64,000 nucleotides of DNA from assembly GCA_018433085.1 (NCBI GenBank), contig JAHDRW010000008.1, forward strand, positions 1-64,000, written 5' to 3'. The DNA is from Deltaproteobacteria bacterium (GTDB taxonomy: Bacteria; Desulfobacterota; Desulfomonilia; UBA1062). Every line of letters begins with the position of its first letter. The stretch's first letter is position 1. The notes under the pieces are model-generated. The model searched no databases. It saw only the letters and a program-made list of their open reading frames with translations, and had not been told where the DNA came from. Of the stretch, positions 52,355 through 61,716 are shown one piece after another. The translations under genes and the position numbers were made by a program.

Positions 52355-52828
52355 CTAGTTCTTGAGGATCTCGATGATTTCGAATTCTCTCTTGCCGCTG
52401 GGGGTGTCCACGATCACCTCGTCATCGAGCCTTTTGCCGATCAACGCCTTTGCCATGGGCGACTCGATCGAGATCTTGCCCTGCGCGATGTCCGACTCGA
52501 CGACCCCCACAATCTGAAAGAGGGTTTCCTCGTCCGTGTCCAGGTTGCTGAGGATGAACCGGGAACCAAACACGATGCGGTCTTCCGGGAGATTCGTGGT
52601 GTCAATGATCTCGGCGGTTCCCAGCTTGCTTTCCAGGTCCTGCAGCCTGCCCTCGATGAGGGACTGCCGCTCCTTGGCATAGATGTATTCGGCATTTTCC
52701 GAGAGGTCGCCATGGCCTCTGGCTTCCTCTATCGCCCTGATGATCTGGGGCCGCTCGACCTTTTTCAGGCGTTCGATCTCTTCCTGCAGGGCCCGAAAGC
52801 CTTCTCTCGTCATGGGATTTCTTTTCAT
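52355..52828 (-). CDS. greA: Transcription elongation factor GreA
   Basis: A 157-residue Gre factor that rescues backtracked RNA polymerase by stimulating transcript cleavage. It has an N-terminal coiled coil (about 1-75) with the tip motif DLSENAEYIYAKERQ and a C-terminal FKBP-like domain (SPMAKALIGKRLDDEV). I start at MKRNPMTREG (52828), which GGAG precedes at good spacing, rather than at the ATG four codons upstream. Confidence 0.95.
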   Translation of the reverse strand: MKRNPMTREGFRALQEEIERLKKVERPQIIRAIEEARGHGDLSENAEYIYAKERQSLIEGRLQDLESKLGTAEIIDTTNLPEDRIVFGSRFILSNLDTDEETLFQIVGVVESDIAQGKISIESPMAKALIGKRLDDEVIVDTPSGKREFEIIEILKN

Positions 52829-53044
52829 ACTCGTCTCCACCGTAGAAAAAGAAAAGATACCGGTGGCCTTTGACCACCAGTACCGTGATAAAAAGTAACA
52901 TACAGCGCCGATATGTCAAGAAGAGAATGTCTCTTTGCCGATTATTGCACGTATCGGCACTATACTGTCACGATTTTCTGTGTTATGTGGCAGGGATTAA
53001 ACAAGCATAGACACGTTTTTCATAAAGAAAGCGGAGGATAAGAG

Positions 53045-53686
53045 ATGGGAACACAGGACACCATTACCCTGGCACTGACACCACGTTCGGTCCACAAGAA
53101 AAAGGTGCGCGCTCTTCGCCGGGAGGGCATCATTCCGGCCGTGGTCTACGGAAAGGGCTTCGACACCACGATGGTACAGGTCGGGCAGAAGGACTTTGAA
53201 GACGCCTACAAGCAGACCCACGGCACCGCCATCATCAATGCCGGCATCGAGGGCAAAAATCTGCCGGTCCTCGTCCACGCCATCCAGCGGGACAGCATCA
53301 AGGGGAACATCCTGCACGTGGATTTCCTGAAGGTGGATATGAGCCACGAGGTTACGGTGGACGTGCCGCTTGTGTTCGTGGGCACCTCGCCCGCAGAGAA
53401 GGAGGGCAAGGGAACGGTCGGCCACGAGACGACCAGCATCTCCCTCAAGTGCCCGGCAACGAATATCCCTTCGGAGATCGAGGTGGATGTTTCGTCCATC
53501 GTGGACAAGCACGACGTGATCCACTCATCCGACCTCAAGCTCCCCGAGGGCGCCAGTCTCGGCCACGGGGTGAGCGAAGACAAGGTGATCGCCATTCTCG
53601 TCCAGGCCAAGTTCGCCGAGGCACCGACAGAGGCGGAGGCCGCCACGGAAGAGGCCGCTGCCGGCCCGGGAACGCCCGAGGCCTGA
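53045..53686 (+). CDS. rplY: 50S ribosomal protein L25 (TL5/CTC type)
   Basis: A 213-residue CTC-type L25 that binds 5S rRNA. The N-terminal L25 domain is about 1-95 (LTPRSVHKKKVRALRREGII, PAVVYGKGF), the C-terminal TL5 domain about 96-190 (EVTVDVPLVFVG, VDVSSIVDKHDVIHSSDLKL), and an acidic Ala-Glu tail follows. The start has GCGGAGG about 10 nt upstream. It is monocistronic, without the pth and prs neighbours often seen; the downstream region carries REP-like palindromes. Confidence 0.94.
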   Translation: MGTQDTITLALTPRSVHKKKVRALRREGIIPAVVYGKGFDTTMVQVGQKDFEDAYKQTHGTAIINAGIEGKNLPVLVHAIQRDSIKGNILHVDFLKVDMSHEVTVDVPLVFVGTSPAEKEGKGTVGHETTSISLKCPATNIPSEIEVDVSSIVDKHDVIHSSDLKLPEGASLGHGVSEDKVIAILVQAKFAEAPTEAEAATEEAAAGPGTPEA

Positions 53687-53736
53687 TTCTTTCCGGATCG
53701 CCCCTTCGCCCTCTAGTACTACAGTGGCGGAGTTTA

Positions 53737-53828
53737 GATATCGGGGTCAAGATATCGGGGTCATCAAGATATCGGGGTCAGGTCTCAACATATGACACCT
53801 CCAGTGTCATATGTTGAGACCTGACCCC
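53737..53828. repeat. REP-like palindrome with direct-repeat lead-in (family A)
   Basis: Arms of 25 bp at 53774-53798 (from GGGGTCAGGTCTCAACATAT) and 53804-53828 are perfect inverted repeats around a 5-nt loop. The 13-mer GATATCGGGGTCA occurs three times at 53737, 53751 and 53768, leading into the palindrome. Four more arms of the same family occur at 57276-57413. Confidence 0.85.
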
Positions 53829-53891
53829 ATGACCGCCGGTCATCGACCGCCCCTGGAGGGTGCCGGAGCTTGCGCGATACCGGTATTGCAC

Positions 53892-54064
53892 CCTTGAAGG
53901 GCCAGTCCTTCGTCCCTTTTGAAGCAGCAGGTTTGAACGGGACCGGACCCCGCCCCTACTCAACTCCTGAAGAAGCGAAAACTTAAACGGAGAATGGCGC
54001 AGTATTGAAGGGGAATGAGACACTTCCTTCCCGTCTTTAAGAAGCGGAACTTTGAAGGAGGATT
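53892..54064. repeat. Tandem degenerate ~65-bp repeat array
   Basis: Three to four units: about 53892-53935 (partial), 53932-53994, and 54004-54064. Shared blocks in order are TTGAAxGGG, GAC, a C-rich stretch, AAGAAGCG and ACTTxxAxGGAG. A further copy is at 52264-52330. The units do not encode protein in any frame I can support. Confidence 0.6.
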
Positions 54065-54078
54065 ATCGACGGGACCTT

Positions 54079-54675
54079 TCAGGAATCCAGCCGCCCCGAC
54101 TTCACCAGCAGAGCCTTCAGACCGTCAAGGGCCTTTTTTCGGTGGCTGCGGGCGTTTTTTTCCTCCGGGCTCATCTCGGCGAGGGTCCTGTTCAGCTCGG
54201 GATCGAGGAACACCGGGTCGTAGCCGAAACCCTCGCTCCCCCTGGGCTCGTGGATGATGACCCCCTCGTACACGCCCTCGGTCACAATGACCTCGCCCGT
54301 CTCCCACGCCAGGGCGGCCGCGCACACGAACCGTGCCGACCGGTCCGGCTTGCCCTTCAGGAGCTTCAGAAGCAGCGCGATGTTTTTCCCGTCGGTTGCG
54401 TCCGGGCCTGAAAACCGGGCTGACAGCACCCCGGGCCTGCCTTCAAGCGCATCCACGCACAGCCCGGAGTCGTCCGCCACCGCGGGCAGCCCCGCCGCCC
54501 GGCTCCAGGCGCGGGCCTTGACGGCCGCGTTCTCGGCAAAGGTGGCCCCGTCTTCCTTCACGTCGAGGGTCAGGTTGATCTCCTGCGGGGTCACCACCGA
54601 GATCCCGAGGCCGGAGAGTATTTCGGATATTTCCCTGATCTTTCCCTGGTTGGTCGTGGCGGCCAGCAGCTTCAT
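54079..54675 (-). CDS. rdgB: Non-canonical purine NTP pyrophosphatase (RdgB/HAM1)
   Basis: A 198-residue housecleaning enzyme that hydrolyses dITP, ITP and XTP to monophosphates. Family motifs are present: [11 protein letters not shown] at the N terminus, [21 protein letters not shown] (about 68) and GFGYDPVFL with SHRKKAL near the end. The ATG overlaps the rph stop by 4 nt, so the rph-rdgB pair is translationally coupled, as in many bacteria. Confidence 0.95.
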   Translation of the reverse strand: MKLLAATTNQGKIREISEILSGLGISVVTPQEINLTLDVKEDGATFAENAAVKARAWSRAAGLPAVADDSGLCVDALEGRPGVLSARFSGPDATDGKNIALLLKLLKGKPDRSARFVCAAALAWETGEVIVTEGVYEGVIIHEPRGSEGFGYDPVFLDPELNRTLAEMSPEEKNARSHRKKALDGLKALLVKSGRLDS

Positions 54676-55448
54676 CCGATCCCGAGGGCCTGATTCTGAA
54701 CCTTCATGAGTTGCAGGATCCCCTTGTGAGCAAAGCCCACCATAGCGATCATCTGTTCCTGGGAGAATGCACGTCCCTCCGCAGTGCCCTGCACCTCGAT
54801 GATGTTCCCGCTCCCGGTCATGACCACGTTCATGTCCACGTCCGCGCGTGAATCTTCCTCATAGTTCAGATCGAGCAGGATCTCGCCTTCCACGATCCCC
54901 ACGGAGACGGCCGCGACCTGCTCCAGGATGGGACTCCGCGCGACGACCTGCTGCTTCACCAGGGCATCTACGGCGTCCTTCAGGGCCACATAGGCCCCGG
55001 TGATCGAGGCGGTCCTCGTTCCCCCGTCCGCCTGCACTACGTCACAGTCGATCCAGATGGTTCGTTCGCCCACGTCCTCCAGCTTGACACCGGCGCGCAA
55101 CGACCGCCCGATGAGCCTCTGGATCTCCTGGGTCCTCCCCTGGGGCCTGCCCCGGGACGATTCGCGGATCATGCGGGTGTTGGTGGATGAGGGGAGCATC
55201 CCGTACTCGGCGGTGAGCCACCCGGTGCCGCTGTTCTTCAGGTGCGGGGGCACCTTGTTTTCCATGTTGGCGGCGCAGATCACCCGGGTGTCACCCACCT
55301 CGATGAGGCACGAGCCCAGCGCGTGTTTGCAATAATCCCTGGTGATCCTGACATTCCGGATATCTTCGGGTATTCTGCCATCTGAACGTTTCATGACTTT
55401 CGGTTTCGAGATGCCTTTATTCTTGAGTAATTCCTCGATGGACGCCAT
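54672..55448 (-). CDS. rph: Ribonuclease PH
   Basis: A phosphate-dependent 3' exoribonuclease for tRNA maturation. The 258-residue product contains the core [54 protein letters not shown] and [20 protein letters not shown]. It has an 18-residue N-terminal extension before the usual start; GGAG 7-8 nt before the ATG at 55448 supports this longer form. It is followed by rdgB with a 4-nt overlap. Confidence 0.95.
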   Translation of the reverse strand: MASIEELLKNKGISKPKVMKRSDGRIPEDIRNVRITRDYCKHALGSCLIEVGDTRVICAANMENKVPPHLKNSGTGWLTAEYGMLPSSTNTRMIRESSRGRPQGRTQEIQRLIGRSLRAGVKLEDVGERTIWIDCDVVQADGGTRTASITGAYVALKDAVDALVKQQVVARSPILEQVAAVSVGIVEGEILLDLNYEEDSRADVDMNVVMTGSGNIIEVQGTAEGRAFSQEQMIAMVGFAHKGILQLMKVQNQALGIG

Positions 55449-55660
55449 TCAGTTCTCCAATTGTCGGTCGTTGCGGCAATACTAAGGGGAGCAGTCCGCA
55501 ATGTCAACTGTTTGGTCGACAAGAAAGAGCGCCCGGACACGCGCCTGAAAAGCCGGCCGGGCAGGGCTCCCTGCTCTTGCCCCTTATCCGGGGATTCCAT
55601 GCTTGACATGCTCGATTATCCTCGGGTAAAGCCTCATAATGACTGGAGGAGGTTTTTAAG

Positions 55661-57196
55661 GTGGGGATTTTCCGCTCAATGTTGATTCTCTTGGGGGTCT
55701 TCGTCTCCTGCCTTGCACTGCTCGTCCCCTTCCTTACCCTTGATGTCCCGCTGGCCGGCGAGGCATGGATCCTCCAGACGATCACGGAGCTCCACCGGGA
55801 TTTCCGGCTGGTGCCCACCCTCAACGGGATCTCGCTCCACGGGCCGAATCCGCTGATGCCCGTACTCTTTTCCCTGCTGCCCCTGACCGACATCGTCGCG
55901 CTGCGCCTGGTGGACATCCTGCTCGGCTGCCTCGCGGCCCTGTCCGTATTCTCCTTCTGCACCTCCCAGTGGGGCCCGAGGTCGGGAATCGTCTCCGCGC
56001 TGATCACCATGACCTCGTGGGGATTCATCGCGAGCCACGCCACGCTCAACCTCACCGCGGTGCCCGCGGCCCTGGCCGTGATCTCGTTCCTGCTCTTTGC
56101 GCAGGTATACCTCAAGAATAAGGGCGCCCGGTGGTACCTGCCCTCCTACTTTATCGCGGGCACGGCAACGATCCTGGGCGGCTGGATCCCCCTGGGGTTT
56201 TTCGTCTTCGGCGTTGTCCTGCTCATCCTGTTCGATCTCTCGCCCCGGAGAATCCTCTCCATCCTCGCCCCTTACGGTATCCTGCTCATCGCGGTCATGA
56301 TCATGGCCGTGCTCGTGACCTACTCCATCGCCGCCGGGTGGTCGTATGCCTCAGGCCTCTTCTCCTTCGATACCGAGCACGGCATCATGGAGCGGCTGTG
56401 GATCTGGATAAAATACCACCTGCCTTGGCTCCTGCTGGTCTTCCCGGCATGGGCATACGACGGGAGGCCGCAGGGACCCCACGTCTGGAGAGGCCTCCTG
56501 GCCCCAAAAACCGGTTTCGGCATGGGGCTTGCGGTCGTTCTCTTCTCGCCGAACCTCCAGGAGGGTTATGCGCTCCTGGGCGTTCCCTTTGCCGGCATTC
56601 TCATCGGATACTGGGCCGCAGGCGGTTTCCTGGTCCCTCAGGCGTTCCGGATCGTGCGGACCGCTGCACTTGCGGGCACGGCCACGATCCTGGTGGCCTG
56701 GGCGTTCCTCCGGCTCTCGGTGGAATCCATCAGCGACCTGTCTCTGGACCTCACCCAGGGCCTGGCGCTGCTCGGGCTCATCGTCGCCGCGGCCCTGTTC
56801 TGGTGGTTCGCCCGGAAACGGCAGGCCCCCGCGATCGTCGGCCTGTGCGTGATCCTGGTGTTCTGCCTGAGCTGGTATGCCGCGCTCGTCATGCTCCCGG
56901 CAAGGTCAGCGGGCCCGGTGAGCTATGCCCGGCAGATCAGCGGATTCTCTCCGCTTCTGGTCTACCGTGACGATCTGGTCATGAGAGGGTACCTGGGATA
57001 TGCCAAGGCGCGCCCCATCGTGGTGAGCGAAGAGGTGGTGCCGGTCGGACAAACGGCATACCTCGCGCTTCGGTCCGACGATCTGGACGAGGCGGTCGAC
57101 ACGCTTTCCCGCAGGATGGACGCGGAGGTTCTCAGCACGTACGATCGGCGCGAAACCTACGCGCTCGTGAGGATCTCCCCCTTCTTCCGCGAGTAG
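55661..57196 (+). CDS. GT-C-type membrane glycosyltransferase-like protein
   Basis: A 511-residue integral membrane protein with about ten to twelve helices. The N-terminal loop reads GEAWILQTITELHRDFRLVP followed by TLNGISLHGPNPL. This matches the ArnT/PMT-type arrangement of DEARYA...GxWxxPxLNG...KPPL, but the first catalytic Asp is Gly here and the KP motif is GP. Family members move sugars or lipid A modifications from polyprenyl carriers. Activity is uncertain given these changes. The start is a GTG with GGAGGAGG upstream. Confidence 0.7.
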   Translation: MGIFRSMLILLGVFVSCLALLVPFLTLDVPLAGEAWILQTITELHRDFRLVPTLNGISLHGPNPLMPVLFSLLPLTDIVALRLVDILLGCLAALSVFSFCTSQWGPRSGIVSALITMTSWGFIASHATLNLTAVPAALAVISFLLFAQVYLKNKGARWYLPSYFIAGTATILGGWIPLGFFVFGVVLLILFDLSPRRILSILAPYGILLIAVMIMAVLVTYSIAAGWSYASGLFSFDTEHGIMERLWIWIKYHLPWLLLVFPAWAYDGRPQGPHVWRGLLAPKTGFGMGLAVVLFSPNLQEGYALLGVPFAGILIGYWAAGGFLVPQAFRIVRTAALAGTATILVAWAFLRLSVESISDLSLDLTQGLALLGLIVAAALFWWFARKRQAPAIVGLCVILVFCLSWYAALVMLPARSAGPVSYARQISGFSPLLVYRDDLVMRGYLGYAKARPIVVSEEVVPVGQTAYLALRSDDLDEAVDTLSRRMDAEVLSTYDRRETYALVRISPFFRE

Positions 57197-57258
57197 AGGG
57201 TCGTCTTCACCAGCTTCACAATCCCGCCGCCTGGATTCACCAGCCTGCTCCCTTCCCA

Positions 57259-57441
57259 TCATGGGGTCACATCATGGGGTCAGGTCTCAACATATGACAC
57301 TGGGAGCACATCTAACGGGGTCAGGTCTCAACATATGACACTGGGAGTGTCATATGTTGAGACCTGACCCCGTTAGCTCCTGCTGGGAGTGTCATATGTT
57401 GAGACCTGACCCCGTTAGCTCCTGACCCCGTTAGCTCCGTT
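57259..57441. repeat. REP-like palindrome cluster (family A)
   Basis: Four 25-bp arms of the family seen at 53774-53828: direct at 57276-57300 and 57317-57341, inverted at 57347-57371 and 57389-57413. The middle pair forms a perfect palindrome around TGGGA. Partial units (GGGGTCA, TGACCCCGTTAGCTCC) flank the cluster on both sides. It occupies the gap between two convergent membrane-protein genes. Confidence 0.85.
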
Positions 57442-57449
57442 AGAAAAGC

Positions 57450-59315
57450 TCAGTCCATCTTTTCCAGGGCGTTCAGGATCCGGTCGAGCTGGTGCCGCTG
57501 TTCCTCATCCTCCACCAGGGGATAGAGCCGTTCGAAGGCGGCCCTGGCACGGCGCATTTCGCCCATGGTGGTGTATGCCGAGGCGATATCCCTGAGAAAA
57601 TGCGGGTTGTCCCGCGCGTGCTTTTCCGCAGACGCCAGGTATTTCAACGCCTCTTCGCGCTTGCCCACCTTCCACGCCGAGAAGCCGATCCGGTGATAAT
57701 ACTGGGCCACCGAGTCTTTCCCGCCCACGAGGCCTCTGGCGAACAGGTCGGCGAAGGCCGGGTAGGCGTGCTCGTAATCCCCGGCATACCAGTAGGAATA
57801 GGCAAGCCCCTTCCTGGCCTTGGACAGATCGGGCTTGAGCTTCAAGGCCTGCCGGTAGTTGTTGATCGCGTGGCCGTACTGGCCCATCATCATCTGGGCC
57901 AGCGCCAGGTTGCTGATGGCCAGATAGTCGTAGGGCTTGGCCTTGATGGCGGTGATGCAGAGGTCCTGCACCTCGGGAAACCGTTGCTGCGCAAGATAGA
58001 TGGCGGAGAGGTTCACGTTTGCGGGCGAGGAATTCGGGTATTTGGCCAGGGTATCCTCCCAGAGGGTCTGGGAATCCTGCCAGATATCGTTCTGCCGGAA
58101 GGTCATGAAGGAATAGGAGAGCACGATCACACCGAGCAGGGCCACTGAGACGAGCAGGGGAAACTCCGGTGAAAAGCGCCCCGAGTCGAGCCGCAGGCGC
58201 CAGAGCCGGGAGAGGCCGTATCCCAGGAGCACACTCCAGGAAAGCGAGGGCAGCAGCGCGTACCGGTCGGCCATGATCTGGGAGATGGGGAAGATGTGTG
58301 CCACCGGGACGAGGAAAATGTAGAACCACGCAACGAAGAACGCATAGAGATAACGCCGCTTCACCAGCGCAAACACGGCGCTCGAGATCAGCACAACGTT
58401 GACCCCGGCGTACGCCCACGCCTGCCAGGCCCCGGGATCGACATAGAGCCTGACGGCATAGTCTGCGGCATAGTTGATCGTAAGCGCGATGAGCGAGAGG
58501 TAGCTCACGAATATCTGCGAGACCGCCAGGAGGTTGGTGAAAAAGCTCCCGCCGTGATACGGCTTGACCCCGCCTGCCGCATACATCATGAGCAGCAGCC
58601 GCACGCCCATGCCGACGGCGATGAGGAGCATGGGCAGGTAGACAAAGGCCCTGGTCTTCCAGAACGAAGGGCGGGGCCGGTTCAGGTGGATGGCCACATC
58701 CAGGGCCGCCACGACCGCCGGGATCATGAGCGCGATGGGCTTGGAGAGAACCGCCAGCACCATGAAGGCCACGCTCGCCCCGTAATAGCCCCACCTCCCC
58801 GTTCGTCCCCGGATGAACGCCCAGAGGCACAGGAAGGTAAAGATGCCCATGAGCGGTTCCTTGCGGGCGAACAGCCAGGCCACGCTCTCGACGTGCACCG
58901 GGTGGACGGCGAAGATAATGCTTGATATGAACGCCCAGGTAAAGGCCAGCTTCTCGTCGTCGGTGAAGACCCGGAAGAGCTCCAGGAGAAAGAGCCAGCA
59001 GGCAAGGATCATGATCGCATAGAGCACGATGTTGGTCAGGTGCATGCCGAACACCACGCCCTCCCGGGTGGGGCCCCAGAGGGCGAAATCCGCCATGTAC
59101 GAAAAGTCCCTCACGGGCTGGAAGGTGGAGAGCCTGGACACCGAGAGGATCTTGCCCACGTTTTCGGCGGTGATCTCGTGCAGGGCCGTCCGGGTGAAGA
59201 TCGCGGGATCGTCCCAGTTGGTGGCCTCGTTGTCCAGGACATTGAGATGGAGCCCCAGGACAAGCACGACCATGAGCAGTGCCAGCTCAAGATAACGTTT
59301 TTTCGGTATTGTCAT
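57450..59315 (-). CDS. Multi-spanning GT-C protein with C-terminal TPR repeats (TMTC-like)
   Basis: A protein of about 621 residues. The N-terminal region has roughly ten to twelve membrane helices (about 8-420) with an acidic pair after the first helix (NWDDPAIFTRTAL), typical of GT-C glycosyltransferases. The C-terminal soluble part (about 430-610) has tetratricopeptide repeats (YLAISNLALAQMMMGQYGHA, YYHRIGFSAWKVGKREEALK). The layout resembles TMTC-type O-mannosyltransferases. Acceptor and donor are unknown. The ATG at 59315 follows GGAGG; the upstream extension of the frame is rejected. Confidence 0.8.
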   Translation of the reverse strand: MTIPKKRYLELALLMVVLVLGLHLNVLDNEATNWDDPAIFTRTALHEITAENVGKILSVSRLSTFQPVRDFSYMADFALWGPTREGVVFGMHLTNIVLYAIMILACWLFLLELFRVFTDDEKLAFTWAFISSIIFAVHPVHVESVAWLFARKEPLMGIFTFLCLWAFIRGRTGRWGYYGASVAFMVLAVLSKPIALMIPAVVAALDVAIHLNRPRPSFWKTRAFVYLPMLLIAVGMGVRLLLMMYAAGGVKPYHGGSFFTNLLAVSQIFVSYLSLIALTINYAADYAVRLYVDPGAWQAWAYAGVNVVLISSAVFALVKRRYLYAFFVAWFYIFLVPVAHIFPISQIMADRYALLPSLSWSVLLGYGLSRLWRLRLDSGRFSPEFPLLVSVALLGVIVLSYSFMTFRQNDIWQDSQTLWEDTLAKYPNSSPANVNLSAIYLAQQRFPEVQDLCITAIKAKPYDYLAISNLALAQMMMGQYGHAINNYRQALKLKPDLSKARKGLAYSYWYAGDYEHAYPAFADLFARGLVGGKDSVAQYYHRIGFSAWKVGKREEALKYLASAEKHARDNPHFLRDIASAYTTMGEMRRARAAFERLYPLVEDEEQRHQLDRILNALEKMD

Positions 59316-59883
59316 GAATCCACAACCTCCCGCACGCTGTCCACACGCACCGCATCGGCGGCGCTTGCCGTATTCCATCGGGCGACCGTCACGTGCCCTT
59401 CCGGTAACACACCATGCCGCCGGCCTGTCGCATGGTTCTTACCCATGCCGCATAACACCGTCCCGCACATTTGAAGCATCCGTACCTCCCGGCATTCCCG
59501 GCGCTCCCAACGCTTCCAACGCCTCCTGCCCGGGCGGTACACGCCCGTTATCCATACCATCGAACCGGCCCGGCTCTCAACAGGCTTTCCCGGTTGATAC
59601 AGCGATATGCGGCCCGTGCGATCCGCACGCCGTGTCCGCCCCGTACCGGGCCGCGCCCTTTTTCAGCGGGCAGTCGCGGGCGGTAAAGAAGCGGCCGGTT
59701 TTCTTCCTCGCGTCCATATTCCCCCCTCTTCGGCATACGCCTGCCGGAAGGTAAAAGTCTCCTGTCCGGGCATACCGACTGCTACCCTCAAAACCCCATA
59801 TTCTTCCGATTTTGATGGTAATCATCTGTACAAGAACCGTTATCGCTGATATAACTCAGCCGACTTTCTTAATGGAGGCATTC
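59316..59883. other. Intergenic stretch of about 570 bases
   Basis: This gap separates the divergent TMTC-like and aminotransferase genes. Short open frames exist on both strands, but they are Arg/Pro/Cys-rich and unconvincing; one minus-strand frame (from 59713, MDARKKTGRFFTARDCPLKK) has a G-rich site upstream but no recognised family. No riboswitch, tRNA or repeat was recognised. Confidence 0.4.
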
Positions 59884-61098
59884 ATGGCTGTATCTGAAAT
59901 GATGCTTGGATATATGGAGCGTTTCTCGTGGATCCGCAGAATGTTCGAGGAAGGCGCCCGGTTGAAGTCCATCCACGGCGCAGCGAACGTCTTTGACTTC
60001 AGCCTGGGGAATCCCGACCTTCCCCCTCCGAGGAGCGCGCTGGAAAAGGCCGCCGAGCTCATCATGAGCATGGACCACGGCTATATGCCCAATGCAGGCT
60101 TCGCCGACGTCCGGGAGGCCCTGGCCGGATATGCGTCCGGCCTCTACCAGGTCCCGCTCACGGGCGACGACATCGTCATGGCCTGCGGCGCGGGAGGCGG
60201 GCTCAACGTGGTTCTCAAGGCGATCACCAACCCCGGCGACGAGATCATAGCCATCGCGCCGTACTTCGTGGAATACGGGTTCTATGCGGAAAACCACGGC
60301 GGTGTCTTGGTCGAGGCGCAGTGCGGGCCCGACTTTCTGCCAAGCATGGAGAACATCCTTAAGGCCCTGAGCCCCAGGACCCGTGCCATCATCGTCAACT
60401 CGCCCAACAACCCCACCGGCAGGGTCTACCCTGAGGAGGTCTTCACCGGCCTGGCCGAGGTCCTCAAAGACCGCCCCGAGGTCCTCGTCATCTCGGACGA
60501 GCCCTACCGCAAGCTCGTGTACGACAACAGGGAGGTGCCCTCCGTGCTCAGGCTCATCCCCAACTCGGTGGTGGTGACCTCCGCATCCAAGGAGCTCTCG
60601 CTTCCGGGCCAGCGGATCGGCTACATCGCAACAGGAAGCGGCGTGCCGGACAAGCAGCGGTTCATAAGCGCCCTGGGCCTGGCCACCCGGATACTGGGGT
60701 TTGTCAACGCCCCCTCCCTCATGCAGAGGGTCTATGCCTCGTGCCTGTGCGAAGGCGAGTGTGTTCCCGTGGCATCCTACCGGCAGCGCCGGGACCTGCT
60801 TTCACGGATCATGGACGAGGCGGGGCTCCCCTATGTTCCCCCCGAGGGAACCTTCTACCTCTTCGTAAAGTCGCCCATGGAAGACGACGTGGCCTTCTGT
60901 GCGGAGCTGGTAAAGGAAAAGATCCTGGCCGTTCCGGGAAAGGGCTTCGGCTATCCGGGCTATGTGCGCTTCGCCTATTGCGTGAGCATGGAGACCATCC
61001 AGGGATGCGCCCCGGGGCTGAAAAGGGTGGTCGCGGGCATCAGGGAGAGCCGGACCCGGCACACACCACGCCCAGGTACGGGCAAACACGCCGTCTGA
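59884..61098 (+). CDS. PLP-dependent class I/II aminotransferase
   Basis: A 404-residue fold-type I aminotransferase. Motifs include FSLGNPDLPPP, CGAGGGLNVVLKAI, NSPNNPTGRVYPEEV (about 180), SDEPYRKLVY and the PLP lysine in TSASKELSLPGQRIGY (about 238). GGAGG 5-6 nt before the ATG at 59884 fixes the start. It groups with aspartate/aromatic-type or alanine-type enzymes but the amino donor cannot be assigned. The C-terminal tail is basic and low in complexity. Confidence 0.92.
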   Translation: MAVSEMMLGYMERFSWIRRMFEEGARLKSIHGAANVFDFSLGNPDLPPPRSALEKAAELIMSMDHGYMPNAGFADVREALAGYASGLYQVPLTGDDIVMACGAGGGLNVVLKAITNPGDEIIAIAPYFVEYGFYAENHGGVLVEAQCGPDFLPSMENILKALSPRTRAIIVNSPNNPTGRVYPEEVFTGLAEVLKDRPEVLVISDEPYRKLVYDNREVPSVLRLIPNSVVVTSASKELSLPGQRIGYIATGSGVPDKQRFISALGLATRILGFVNAPSLMQRVYASCLCEGECVPVASYRQRRDLLSRIMDEAGLPYVPPEGTFYLFVKSPMEDDVAFCAELVKEKILAVPGKGFGYPGYVRFAYCVSMETIQGCAPGLKRVVAGIRESRTRHTPRPGTGKHAV

Positions 61099-61148
61099 GG
61101 CCGATGTTTAAGAATTCCGGGATGAAATCCAAGATGCCGGCAAAGAGA

Positions 61149-61184
61149 ATGCCGTCACCCCTGCGTGCGCGGGAGTGACGGCAT
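61149..61184. terminator. Hairpin/dispersed repeat between the aminotransferase gene and ssb
   Basis: ATGCCGTCAC/GTGACGGCAT (61149-61158 and 61175-61184) plus an inner CCC/GGG pairing forms a stem-loop. It resembles common dispersed inverted repeats of the GTCATTCCCGCG class. Lying between convergent genes, it may act as a bidirectional terminator; there is no T-tract. Confidence 0.5.
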
Positions 61185-61255
61185 CATGCGACAGCCTATG
61201 CGTAGGAGGGACAACCCTCTAACAGGGACTGATCCCCTGCAAGGGGGATGACCCT

Positions 61256-61690
61256 CTAAAACGGTATGTCGTCGAACTCGGGCGAGTTGGGAACGTTCTC
61301 GGACGCCCCGTAGCCGGGATCTTCGGACGCGGCGCTCGTGCGCGGGCCCTGGGAATCCATCGCAGAAAGAAGCTGCATCTGGTTTGCCACGATCTCGGTG
61401 GTGTAGCGCTTGTTCCCGTCCTTATCGTCCCACTGCCGGGTCTGAATACGGCCCTCGATGTAGATCTGCTTTCCCTTGGAGAGCAGCTTGGCGCAGTTCT
61501 CGGCCAGCTTGCCCCAGGTGACGACCCGGTGCCACTCGGTGCGCTCCTGCTTCTCGCCGCTCTGATCCAGCCACACCTCGTTGGTCGCCATGGTGAAATT
61601 CGTTACCGCCTTCCCGCTCGGAGTGAACCTCATCTCCGGGTCCTTGCCGAGATGGCCGATCAACATAACCTTATTGAGCGATCCTGACAT
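61256..61690 (-). CDS. ssb: Single-stranded DNA-binding protein
   Basis: A 144-residue SSB with an N-terminal OB fold (about 1-108: [56 protein letters not shown]), a short linker and the acidic tip EFDDIPF that recruits partner proteins. GGAGG lies 8 nt before the start codon. It has no rpsF/rpsR neighbours, so it may be the main SSB in an unusual place or a second copy; three 20-bp direct repeats lie just upstream. Confidence 0.95.
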   Translation of the reverse strand: MSGSLNKVMLIGHLGKDPEMRFTPSGKAVTNFTMATNEVWLDQSGEKQERTEWHRVVTWGKLAENCAKLLSKGKQIYIEGRIQTRQWDDKDGNKRYTTEIVANQMQLLSAMDSQGPRTSAASEDPGYGASENVPNSPEFDDIPF

Positions 61691-61716
61691 ATGCTATTTC
61701 CTCCAGTATTACTTTC

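Larger units (their letters stand above)
53687..54078. other. Repeat-filled gap between convergent rplY and rdgB
   Basis: No gene is visible in these 392 bases. They contain a perfect palindrome with three direct repeats (53737-53828) and a tandem array of a second, unrelated repeat (53892-54064), both listed separately. Confidence 0.6.

Noticed and set aside
53737-57441. CRISPR array
   Set aside because: Repeats are palindromic, irregularly spaced, in both orientations, and have no unique spacers of constant length or cas genes.
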